From assembly GCA_963701015.1 (NCBI GenBank), contig OY969556.1:1550001-1614000 (forward strand): a DNA stretch of 64,000 nt. The letters run 5' to 3'. Numbering within the stretch: position 1 is the stretch's first letter; each line of letters starts with the position of its first letter. Source of the stretch: MFD09286-c1 sp963701015 (GTDB lineage Bacteria; Bacteroidota; Bacteroidia; Bacteroidales; DTGW01). The notes under the pieces are model-generated. The model was given only the letters and a program-made list of their open reading frames with translations. It had not been told where the DNA came from and did no database searches. Position numbers and translations under genes: made by a program. Of this stretch, positions 53,949-61,520 are shown one piece after another.

Positions 53949-56123
53949 TTAATTTATAATTGTTTCTTTTGTAAGTCTGATATCCTTTGATGAAGATCCA
54001 ATCATAATTTCAAATTTTCCGGTATCATATACCCATGATTTTTTTTCAACACTATAATATTCAAAAGCTCTTTTGTCAATATAAATAATTATATCCTTTG
54101 TTTCGCCAGGGTTAATGGAAACTTTTGAAAAACCTTTTAATTCTTTATAAGGTCGTTCAATTTTTGGGCTTTTTTCATGAATGTATAATTCTGAAATTTC
54201 CTGGCCAACATATTTTCCGGTATTTGTAATTTCAAATTTTACTGGTATTTTTTCATCCAACAATTTAATTGTATTTGAAATTTGGAGGTTTTTATAAGCA
54301 AAAGTTGTGTAAGATAGTCCAAATCCAAATGGGAACATTGGCTCAACATTTTTTGTATCAAAATAACGGTAGCCGACCATTAAGCTGTCCTTATAAATTT
54401 CCTTACCATTTTTGCCTGGATAATCACCAATTGATTCAGAAGGAGAATCCTCTAATTTTTTCGGAAACGTCATTGTAAGCTTACCACTTGGATTAACTTC
54501 TCCTGACATAATTGAAAATAATGCATTGCCCGATTCCATCCCTAAATAACTGCACTGAAGTAATGATGAAATATTAGAATACCATTCTCCAAGTTCCACA
54601 GGACTACCGTCGTTAATAACAACTATAACATTGTGATTAACTTTTAAAATTCTGTTTAACAAAGTATCTTGCCCATAAGGTAGTTTCATATCTGGTTTGT
54701 CATAACCTTCGCAATCGCCTCCTGGATTATGGTTGAGTCCACCAAAAAATATTACTACATCTGAATTTTTGGCAGTTTCAACAGCTTCATTTAATAAATT
54801 ATAATCAATATCATTCCTTGTTGTATCTAATTTCCAGCCTAATCTTTCGGGCGATTTGTAACCTCGGGCATAATTAATTTTAACTTTGTTTCTTAGTTTA
54901 TCTTTAAATGCTTCTAAAGGTGTAATTTCAAATCTTGCCTTAACAATAGTGCTACCTCCACCAAAAGATTGTTTCCGTGTTGCATTATCGCCAATTATTG
55001 CAATTGATTTTATTTTTGAGAAATCAACCGGCAGAAAATTATTTGTATTTTTAAGTAAAACAATGGACTCCTCAGCAATTTCTTTAGCTATTGCTGATTT
55101 ATCGGGAGTTGCTAATTTATTATACATACCGATTGTATCGAAAGCTGGTTTATTGAATAATTGTAATTTGAAATCGACATAAAGAATCCTTCTGACTTTA
55201 TCATTTAAAACATTTTCGGAAATTTTACCTGATTTAATTGAATCCAATAAAGGTTGGGCCATATAATAATCATTAAATGATTTTGCACGTGTGCCCATTT
55301 CAATATCTAAGCCATCATTTGCCGCTTCCACTGTATTATGACAAGCATTCCAATCTGAAATAACAGGACCTTTAAAATCCCATTCTTTTTTTAAAATTTC
55401 CTGAATTAAATATTTATTATAGGTTGCATGTTGCCCTTCAAATTTATTGTATGCGCCCATAATTGTTAGCGAACCTGCTTTTTTAATTGCAGCTTCAAAA
55501 CCAGGCAAATAAATTTCCCTGAGGGTTCTTTCATCAACATATACGTCAATAGAACCGCGTTCTGTTTCCTGGTTATTTAATGCATAATGCTTTACACATG
55601 CAGCTATTCCATTGGATTGCATACCTTCAATCAAGGGTACAACCAGTTGTGAAACCAAGTAAGGATCTTCGCTCATATATTCCCAGTCTCGGCCACCTAA
55701 AGGCGTACGTATAATATTAATTCCCGGGGCAAGTTGAATATTTTTTCCACGAATTTTAGATTCCTGGCCCAATGCAATGCCAAAACTTCTTGCCAAGCTG
55801 GTATCCCAGGTAGCAGCTAAAGCTGTTTGAGATGGAAAATAACTACCGTTATCATTATTCCAACCGCTGGGCATCCAGTTGTCTCTATTTATTTGCATTC
55901 TAATACCGCATGGTCCATCACTCATTATTAATTCTGGAATTCCTAACCGGGGAACACCACCACTAATAAATATTCCAGAAGCATGAACCATATTAATTTT
56001 TTCCTCAAGTGTGAGTTGGGAGAGTAAAAAATCAATTTTTTTATCAATGCCTTTCTGACAAAAGGATATATTCGAATTTAAAACTAGAAATATGGTTATT
56101 AAATTGGTTAATTTAGTTCTCAT
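53949..56123 (-). CDS. GH3 family beta-glucosidase-like hydrolase
   Basis: 724 residues with a signal peptide (to ~22, ISFC-Q), probably periplasmic or exported. The TIM-barrel domain shows the sugar-binding Asp in LIMSDGPCGIR, KHY (178-180), and the nucleophile Asp257 in PVISDWNA. The second domain contains VVIFFGGLNHNPGGDCEGYDK with the likely acid/base Glu in the flexible loop. A C-terminal FnIII-like domain (KFEITNTGKYVGQEISELYI) ends the protein. It cuts terminal beta-linked glucose or similar sugars. It lies upstream of the sigma gene in the same orientation and probably belongs to the same locus, but has its own transcript. Confidence 0.93.
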   Translation of the reverse strand: MRTKLTNLITIFLVLNSNISFCQKGIDKKIDFLLSQLTLEEKINMVHASGIFISGGVPRLGIPELIMSDGPCGIRMQINRDNWMPSGWNNDNGSYFPSQTALAATWDTSLARSFGIALGQESKIRGKNIQLAPGINIIRTPLGGRDWEYMSEDPYLVSQLVVPLIEGMQSNGIAACVKHYALNNQETERGSIDVYVDERTLREIYLPGFEAAIKKAGSLTIMGAYNKFEGQHATYNKYLIQEILKKEWDFKGPVISDWNACHNTVEAANDGLDIEMGTRAKSFNDYYMAQPLLDSIKSGKISENVLNDKVRRILYVDFKLQLFNKPAFDTIGMYNKLATPDKSAIAKEIAEESIVLLKNTNNFLPVDFSKIKSIAIIGDNATRKQSFGGGSTIVKARFEITPLEAFKDKLRNKVKINYARGYKSPERLGWKLDTTRNDIDYNLLNEAVETAKNSDVVIFFGGLNHNPGGDCEGYDKPDMKLPYGQDTLLNRILKVNHNVIVVINDGSPVELGEWYSNISSLLQCSYLGMESGNALFSIMSGEVNPSGKLTMTFPKKLEDSPSESIGDYPGKNGKEIYKDSLMVGYRYFDTKNVEPMFPFGFGLSYTTFAYKNLQISNTIKLLDEKIPVKFEITNTGKYVGQEISELYIHEKSPKIERPYKELKGFSKVSINPGETKDIIIYIDKRAFEYYSVEKKSWVYDTGKFEIMIGSSSKDIRLTKETIIN

Positions 56124-56205
56124 TCTAATAAATTTTTAGTGATAGTAAATACAAATATGTAAAAACATTGTGAACTATAAACGAAAATAATTAAAAGAAG
56201 TTTTC

Positions 56206-56241
56206 AAAAAAAAAGCACCAGATAATTTAATCGGGCGCTTT
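56206..56241 (-). terminator. Intrinsic terminator of the aromatic operon
   Basis: On the minus strand AAAGCGCC and GGTGCTTT form an 8-bp stem (one G-U), with a further GAT/ATC pairing in the loop, followed by nine U. It lies 33 bases after aroC. Confidence 0.9.
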
Positions 56242-56273
56242 GCTGTAAAGTGTCTTATTGATGATAAGAAAAT

Positions 56274-57269
56274 TTATTTTTCAAATACCCTTTTTACTTT
56301 TTGTGCTTGTAATAGAAGATCGGCAAGTGCAATTCTTGTAGCCGCTTCAACAACAACCGGAACCCTCAATGCAATGCAAGTATCATGACGGCCTTCAACT
56401 TCTAAGCCGGTTAATTCCCCGGTTTTCATATTCATTGTATTTTGTTTTAAATGAATACTACTTGTAGGTTTAACAGCAACCCTGAAGATTAAATCGTTAC
56501 CGTTTGTAATTCCTCCATTAATTCCACCGGCATTGTTGCTTTCTGTTTTGCCATCAACGGATACAAAATTATCGTTATGCTGGCTGCCAGTCATTTTTGC
56601 CGCAGCAAATCCTGATCCAAATTCAAGACCTTTAATTGCAGGAATTGAGTATATAATGCTTGCAATAACAGCTTTAATATTTCCAAAAAATGGTTCACCA
56701 ATTCCTATAGGCATATTTGTAGCAATGGTTTCCACTATACCTCCAATGGAATCTGATTTTTCAACAGCATTATCAATTGCCTTCTGAATATCTGACATAC
56801 CGCCGGCTTCAATTAATTTTGAATTTACCTGGATAGGTTCAACTATTTTTCTTGCTAAAGCGCCTGCTGCAACAATTCCCAAAGTAAGCCGTCCTGAAAA
56901 ATGGCCACCACCACGATAATCTTCAAAACCACCAAACTTTTTCGCCGCAACAAAATCAGCATGACCCGGACGGGGAGTTTCTTTTAAAAAAGAATAATCA
57001 TGTGAACGTGTATTTGTATTTTCGAAAAGGATCATTATTGGCGCACCTGTTGTGCTATCATTAAAAGTGCCACTCATTATTTTTGGCTGGTCGGCCTCTT
57101 GTCTTGGCGTAGTGCCTTTAGCACCGCTTTTTCTTCTACCAAGGTCAAATTCCATATCGACAACTGTGAAAGGTATTCCGGCTGGCACCCCATCAATTAC
57201 GATTCCAGCGCATGTTCCATGTGATTCACCAAATATGCTAACTTTAAATATTTGTCCAAATGTGTTCAT
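56274..57269 (-). CDS. aroC: Chorismate synthase
   Basis: 331 residues, slightly short for the ~355-residue family. Converts 5-enolpyruvylshikimate-3-phosphate to chorismate with reduced FMN. Signatures are GESHGTCAGIVIDGVPAG, GRRKSGAKGTTPRQEAD, RPGHADFVAAKKFGGFEDYRGGGHFSGR and FGSGFAAAKMTGSQHND, plus GGINGGITNG. Last gene of the operon, 95 bases after aroD, so an additional promoter is possible. Confidence 0.96.
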   Translation of the reverse strand: MNTFGQIFKVSIFGESHGTCAGIVIDGVPAGIPFTVVDMEFDLGRRKSGAKGTTPRQEADQPKIMSGTFNDSTTGAPIMILFENTNTRSHDYSFLKETPRPGHADFVAAKKFGGFEDYRGGGHFSGRLTLGIVAAGALARKIVEPIQVNSKLIEAGGMSDIQKAIDNAVEKSDSIGGIVETIATNMPIGIGEPFFGNIKAVIASIIYSIPAIKGLEFGSGFAAAKMTGSQHNDNFVSVDGKTESNNAGGINGGITNGNDLIFRVAVKPTSSIHLKQNTMNMKTGELTGLEVEGRHDTCIALRVPVVVEAATRIALADLLLQAQKVKRVFEK

Positions 57270-57364
57270 AATTTTGTGTTTAGTTGATAGCTTTTAGTGT
57301 TAAGTTCAATTTGGGTAAAATTCAATTTATAATATCCAAACATTATAAATACTACAAACTAGTC

Positions 57365-58003
57365 TTATGAATTTTTAAAAAGTTCAATTATTGTTTTCAA
57401 TTTAGTATAACTCAATTGCCCAGGAGCAGTAGCAAACTCATCTGATGCAGAAGCAAAAGTAAATTCAGCTCCTAAAAATGGAGCCGCAATTCTCGATATC
57501 TTACCTATTTCCCCCATACCTACTGATACAATTCTTTTGCCCAACTCGTAAACTGAAAGCAAAGCAGCATTATCCTCGGGTCTATTGACCATACAAGCTA
57601 TTTTTGCAACATTTGCTCCCATGTCAAAGCTTTGACTTGCAATAATTTTTAATTGTTCACGTGGAGGTGTAAATTCAAAATTGTGATAAGATATAATTAC
57701 ATCACATTTATTGCTAACAGCTGTCGAAATAATTTCCTGTTTAAATCCGAAATCAGTTTCAAATTCAACATCAACATATGCTGCTCCAGCAATTATAGCT
57801 GATTTAAGAATTTCTTTCCGCGATTCTTCCGAAATTGCACCCGGTCTGCAAGTTGCAATAAGTTTTGTTCCAGATGAAAATATTTTCTTCACCTGAGATA
57901 AATCAAATTTTGTAAGGTCAAGTCGAATTTCACATAATTCAAATTTCTTCGACAATTCAAAACACTTTTCAAAATCAGTTTCACTTAAAGCAACGCAAAT
58001 CAT
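57365..58003 (-). CDS. aroD: 3-Dehydroquinate dehydratase, type I
   Basis: 212 residues, TIM barrel. Third step of the shikimate pathway. EIRLD near the N-terminus, the catalytic His in IISYHNFEFTPP and the Schiff-base Lys in ANVAKIACMVN are all visible, followed by SVGMGEIGKISRI. Its start overlaps the end of aroB by 23 bases, indicating translational coupling. Confidence 0.95.
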   Translation of the reverse strand: MICVALSETDFEKCFELSKKFELCEIRLDLTKFDLSQVKKIFSSGTKLIATCRPGAISEESRKEILKSAIIAGAAYVDVEFETDFGFKQEIISTAVSNKCDVIISYHNFEFTPPREQLKIIASQSFDMGANVAKIACMVNRPEDNAALLSVYELGKRIVSVGMGEIGKISRIAAPFLGAEFTFASASDEFATAPGQLSYTKLKTIIELFKNS

Positions 58004-59021
58004 TTATAATTTCCTCCAATTCATTATAAGTTATATTTTCGACAATTGCATTTCCTAAACCTTTGAGTAATATTAAATGAATATTTCCACCTTCCCGTTT
58101 CTTATCCTTTTTCATGGCATTAAAAAAAGCCTTTTTATCAATGTTTAAAGAAACTGGTAGTTGCATATTTTGAAGAAGCATTTTTAATCGTTCAGCCTCT
58201 TCATTTTTTAATAAACCTTTTTTGACTGAAGCTTCTGCAGCCATTGTCATACCAATTGAAATTGCAGGACCATGGCTCAATGAAGTGAGTTTTTCAATAG
58301 CATGCCCGAATGTATGGCCAAAATTTAATTTCCTGCGTTCACCTTTTTCATGTTCATCCTGTTCAACCACTTTTGATTTTATAAGAATGGAATCTTTTAT
58401 TACACGTTGCAATACTAAATTATCATAATTTATGGCCTTTTCAAAATTCAATTCTAAGAATTTGAACAATTCAATATCTTTAATGGCACCATGTTTTATA
58501 ATTTCAGCAAAACCTCCTATGAACTCTTGATTATCAAGTGTCTTCAACATTTGCTGGTCGCAAATTACAAATTCAGGTTGATTAAAAACTCCAATCATGT
58601 TTTTAAAACCTTTGAAATTGACACCATTTTTACCACCAACACTCGCGTCAACCTGCGATAATAGTGATGTTGAAATAAACCCAAAACGTAAACCTCTCAT
58701 ATAGACAGAGGCTGCGAAGCCAACTGTGTCGGTAACAATGCCCCCGCCAACGCCAATAACAAATGAACTGCGATCAGCCTCAAATTCAACCAGCTTTTCC
58801 ATAATATAATCAAGGGTTTTGAGCGTTTTGTTTTGTTCGCCAAGCCCAATTTCAATAATATTCAAACCCTCAAAATGGCTTTTATAGAATTTTAGTATAT
58901 TTTGATCAGTAATTATTATCGGATTTTTATCCTGGGGAATATATTTTCTAAAATTAGAAACTTGTTCTCCTATTAAAATTTTTGAAACTGATGAATCCGT
59001 ATTAATATTTAATTCTTCCAT
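57981..59021 (-). CDS. aroB: 3-Dehydroquinate synthase
   Basis: 346 residues. Second shikimate step, DAHP to 3-dehydroquinate with NAD and zinc. The NAD site VIGVGGGIVTDTVGFAASVYMRG (split here only for reading), KNGVNFKGFKNMIG and the metal ligands in LNFGHTFGHAIEKL are intact. 37 bases after DAHP synthase and overlapping aroD by 23 bases. Confidence 0.96.
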   Translation of the reverse strand: MEELNINTDSSVSKILIGEQVSNFRKYIPQDKNPIIITDQNILKFYKSHFEGLNIIEIGLGEQNKTLKTLDYIMEKLVEFEADRSSFVIGVGGGIVTDTVGFAASVYMRGLRFGFISTSLLSQVDASVGGKNGVNFKGFKNMIGVFNQPEFVICDQQMLKTLDNQEFIGGFAEIIKHGAIKDIELFKFLELNFEKAINYDNLVLQRVIKDSILIKSKVVEQDEHEKGERRKLNFGHTFGHAIEKLTSLSHGPAISIGMTMAAEASVKKGLLKNEEAERLKMLLQNMQLPVSLNIDKKAFFNAMKKDKKREGGNIHLILLKGLGNAIVENITYNELEEIINDLRCFK

Positions 59022-59058
59022 TTAAAATCTGAAAATTGAATTAATAGATGAATATTAA

Positions 59059-60171
59059 TTATTTTAAAGTTGGTTCAATAACTTTAATTTCTTCATTCAT
59101 AATTTTTTCCTGGTGATCAATAGATTCTTCATGAATGGCACGAAACACTATATCAATAAATTCCTTGCTCAGACCTTTACTTATGCCCATTTCCTGACGT
59201 TTGGTCAAAATTTGGTCCCATCTACGCGATTGTAAAATAGCAATATTATTATCCTTTTTGTACTGACCAATGCTATCAGCTATTTTCATACGTTTTTCAA
59301 AAATATCAAGAATTGTATCATCCAGTTTGTCAATTTGAACTCGAAGTTCTTCTAAAGTAACCTGATTATCATTTTCAGCTTCTATTTTTCGTACTACAAG
59401 GCTTTTCAACATGGAACCTAAAGCATCCGGTGTAAGCTGCTGTTTTGCATCGCTCATTGCCACACTTGGATTGCAATGAGATTCAAGAATTAAACCATCA
59501 TAATTCAAATCCATCGCTTTTTGCGAAATCTCCTGCAAACGTTCACGTGAGCCACAAATATGACTTGGATCGCAAATCATCGGTAAATTTGGGAAACGGC
59601 GACGAAGTTCAATGGGTATTTGCCAATTCGGATCATTTCTATACAATGTTTTTTCAAATGTTGAAAATCCCCTATGTCCGGCAGCAAGACGAGTAATTCC
59701 AGCATGATAAAATCTTTCAATTGCGCCAATCCAAAGTTCCAGATCAGGATTAACCGGGTTTTTCACTAATAATGGCACATCAACACCACGTAATGCATCA
59801 GCAAGTTCCTGAACAGCAAAAGGATTAACAGTTGTACGGGCTCCAACCCAAAGGATATCAACACCAGCTTTTAATGCTTCATATACGTGTTTTACATTAG
59901 CAACTTCAGTAGCAGTAAGCATTCCTGTTTCTTCCTTTACTGTTTTCATCCAGGGTAATGCAATTGAGCCATATCCTTCGAAGGATCCCGGTCTGGTTCT
60001 GGGCTTCCATATCCCAGCCCTGAATATTTTTATATTTAATTTTGAAAGTTGCCTTGCTGTATCAAGCATTTGTTCTTCCGATTCAGCACTGCAAGGACCA
60101 GCTATTATTAAAGGTCTTTCTTGTGAAACACCTTCGAAAGTGAAGGGTTGTAATTTTAATTGTGTTTCCAT
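59059..60171 (-). CDS. Bifunctional DAHP synthase / chorismate mutase (type II mutase C-terminal)
   Basis: 370 residues. N-terminal ~265 residues form a class I-beta DAHP synthase (LIIAGPCSAESEEQ, FRAGIWKPRTRPGSFEGYG, LWVGARTTVNPFAVQ, DPSHICGSRERL, LESHCNPS), the first step of the pathway. Residues ~275-360 form an AroQ-class chorismate mutase (LEELRVQIDKLDDTILDIFEKR, RRWDQILTKRQEMG). The fusion is usual in Bacteroidota and couples entry into the pathway to the branch point leading to prephenate; chorismate mutase output feeds the adjacent PheA. 28 bases after pheA. Confidence 0.95.
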   Translation of the reverse strand: METQLKLQPFTFEGVSQERPLIIAGPCSAESEEQMLDTARQLSKLNIKIFRAGIWKPRTRPGSFEGYGSIALPWMKTVKEETGMLTATEVANVKHVYEALKAGVDILWVGARTTVNPFAVQELADALRGVDVPLLVKNPVNPDLELWIGAIERFYHAGITRLAAGHRGFSTFEKTLYRNDPNWQIPIELRRRFPNLPMICDPSHICGSRERLQEISQKAMDLNYDGLILESHCNPSVAMSDAKQQLTPDALGSMLKSLVVRKIEAENDNQVTLEELRVQIDKLDDTILDIFEKRMKIADSIGQYKKDNNIAILQSRRWDQILTKRQEMGISKGLSKEFIDIVFRAIHEESIDHQEKIMNEEIKVIEPTLK

Positions 60172-60199
60172 ATTATATTTTGTTTTTTCCTGAATTTAA

Positions 60200-61063
60200 T
60201 TAGTCCATTACCTTTTTACCTTTACTATATTCACCCATAATTTCAAGTTTTGAATTGAATGGCCTTATAGCATCCAAAGCCTGACGGTACATAACATAAT
60301 CATCAAAAGTAACATCTACATAGAACTGATATTCCCAATCTTCTCCAATAATAGGCATTGACTGTATTTTAGTGAGGTTTATATTGTAATACGAAAGAAT
60401 GGACAATACTTTTGAAAGGCTTCCGGTTTCGTGATGCAAGGTAAAAGTTAAGGAAGCTTTATTATTATTTTTATCTACCTTATGGTAACCGATTCTATCC
60501 GATAAAATTAGAAATCGAGTATAATTCATTTTATTGGTTTCAATACTTTCTGCCAATATTTCAAGACCATATTTTTCAGCAGCAACCTTGGAACAAATTG
60601 CGCCTACATTTTTTAATTTTTTATCGGCAATTTCCTTAGCGCTTAATGCTGTGTCAATGCTGTCGAGTAATTTTATATCAGGATAATTGTCAAAAAATAA
60701 CTGGCATTGTAAAATTGCAATTGGTTGTGAATAAACTTCTTTTATGTCTTCAATTTTAATACCCTTTAAAGCCACGAGATTTTGCCTTATGCGCAAATAA
60801 ATTTCACCAATTATTTTCATATTTGATTCCTGCAAAAGTCCATAATTTGGCAGGATACTACCAGCCAAAGAATTTTCAATTGCCATAATACCTAAATCCG
60901 CATTTTTGTTTTTAAGCGATTTAAATAGATCCTTAAATGTATTTGCCGGAATTATTTCAATTTCTTCATTTTCAAAGTATTGTTGAGCGGCAATTTCATG
61001 AAAAGCACCATAACCACCCTGAATTGCCACTTTTTTAATTTCTTTCGTTGAATCCGTTACCAT
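60200..61063 (-). CDS. pheA: Prephenate dehydratase with ACT regulatory domain
   Basis: 287 residues. Converts prephenate to phenylpyruvate. The periplasmic-binding-like catalytic domain shows AIQGGYGAFHEIAAQQYF, MAIENSLAGSILPNYGLL and NYTRFLILSDR. The C-terminal ACT domain (GSLSKVLSILSYYNINLTKIQSMP, WEYQFYVDV) binds Phe for feedback inhibition. No chorismate mutase domain is attached; that function is in the next gene. First structural gene after the two attenuators. No aminotransferase or prephenate dehydrogenase follows, unlike many relatives. Confidence 0.96.
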   Translation of the reverse strand: MVTDSTKEIKKVAIQGGYGAFHEIAAQQYFENEEIEIIPANTFKDLFKSLKNKNADLGIMAIENSLAGSILPNYGLLQESNMKIIGEIYLRIRQNLVALKGIKIEDIKEVYSQPIAILQCQLFFDNYPDIKLLDSIDTALSAKEIADKKLKNVGAICSKVAAEKYGLEILAESIETNKMNYTRFLILSDRIGYHKVDKNNNKASLTFTLHHETGSLSKVLSILSYYNINLTKIQSMPIIGEDWEYQFYVDVTFDDYVMYRQALDAIRPFNSKLEIMGEYSKGKKVMD

Positions 61064-61092
61064 TTTATATGAGTTAATTTATTTCTAAAAAC

Positions 61093-61118
61093 AAAAATCC
61101 CGGCCAATTCGACCGGGA
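61093..61118 (-). terminator. Attenuator terminator 2 (pheA-proximal)
   Basis: On the minus strand UCCCGGUC (61118-61111) pairs with GGCCGGGA (61105-61098) around a 5-base loop, followed by U5. ACCGGG inside leader peptide 2 (61159-61154) is exactly complementary to CCCGGU of the 5' arm (61117-61112) and forms the alternative antiterminator. Confidence 0.9.
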
Positions 61119-61132
61119 CTTAACTATTTTTA

Positions 61133-61207
61133 CTATTGCAAAAGAAGCTCAGCCCCGGTTTTTCCGCGGAAATAAAAGAAAAAATAAAAATTTTCCTGTG
61201 CTTTCAT
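61133..61207 (-). CDS. Phe/Tyr-rich leader peptide 2 of the aromatic operon
   Basis: 24 codons from ATG at 61207 to TAG at 61133. Residues 7-13 are seven consecutive aromatics, FYFFFYF. The rest is MKAQEN before and RGKTGAELLLQ after. Stop lies 14 bases before terminator 2. This is the design of the enterobacterial pheA leader: slow decoding of Phe/Tyr codons stalls the ribosome and leaves ACCGGG free to pair with the terminator's 5' arm; full translation covers it and lets the terminator form. Confidence 0.88.
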   Translation of the reverse strand: MKAQENFYFFFYFRGKTGAELLLQ

Positions 61208-61231
61208 GCTAAATCATTTACATCATAAAAC

Positions 61232-61256
61232 AAAAAAACCCGAATTTATCGGGATT
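61232..61256 (-). terminator. Attenuator terminator 1 (promoter-proximal)
   Basis: On the minus strand CCCGA (61253-61249) pairs with UCGGG (61243-61239) around UAAAU, followed by U7. The sequence GGGAUU (61283-61278), two bases after the leader 1 stop codon, is exactly complementary to AAUCCC (61256-61251) and can form an antiterminator. Confidence 0.8.
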
Positions 61257-61285
61257 ATTCACAAAACAAATTTGAACAATCCCTT

Positions 61286-61333
61286 TCAGAATGTTCTAAA
61301 GTAAAAAAAAGTATTTACTAAACTTGTTCTCAT
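61286..61333 (-). CDS. Phe/Tyr-rich leader peptide 1 of the aromatic operon
   Basis: 15 codons, MRTSLVNTFFYFRTF, from ATG at 61333 to TGA at 61286. Five of the last seven residues are Phe or Tyr. A ribosome at the stop would cover the GGGAUU segment just downstream, allowing terminator 1; a ribosome stalled on the aromatic codons would leave it free. The ATG lies only 7 bases after the -7 box, so the message may be nearly leaderless. Confidence 0.72.
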   Translation of the reverse strand: MRTSLVNTFFYFRTF

Positions 61334-61340
61334 AATGATG

Positions 61341-61371
61341 CAAAATTACAAAGTATTTTGTATTCACCAAA
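61341..61371 (-). promoter_or_regulatory. Promoter of the aromatic operon (Bacteroidota type)
   Basis: On the minus strand TTTG (61371-61368), a 19-base spacer and TAATTTTG (61348-61341) match the -33/-7 consensus. It is the only good match upstream of the two attenuators, which places both in one leader transcript. Confidence 0.8.
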
Positions 61372-61520
61372 TATTTTTTGCATTTATTAATAATGATTAT
61401 ACATAATAAAAAAGTTTCAAGAAAATATTCTTATAATTATAAAATTTTTCATTTTGAAATTGAATGAATTAATCATCAAACTTCTTAAAATAAAAAATAT
61501 TGTTTTTTAAAGGTGTAATT

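Noticed and set aside
56274..57269. Truncated aroC
   Set aside because: At 331 residues it is slightly short, but all family signatures from the N-terminus to the C-terminal region are present, so it is treated as intact.
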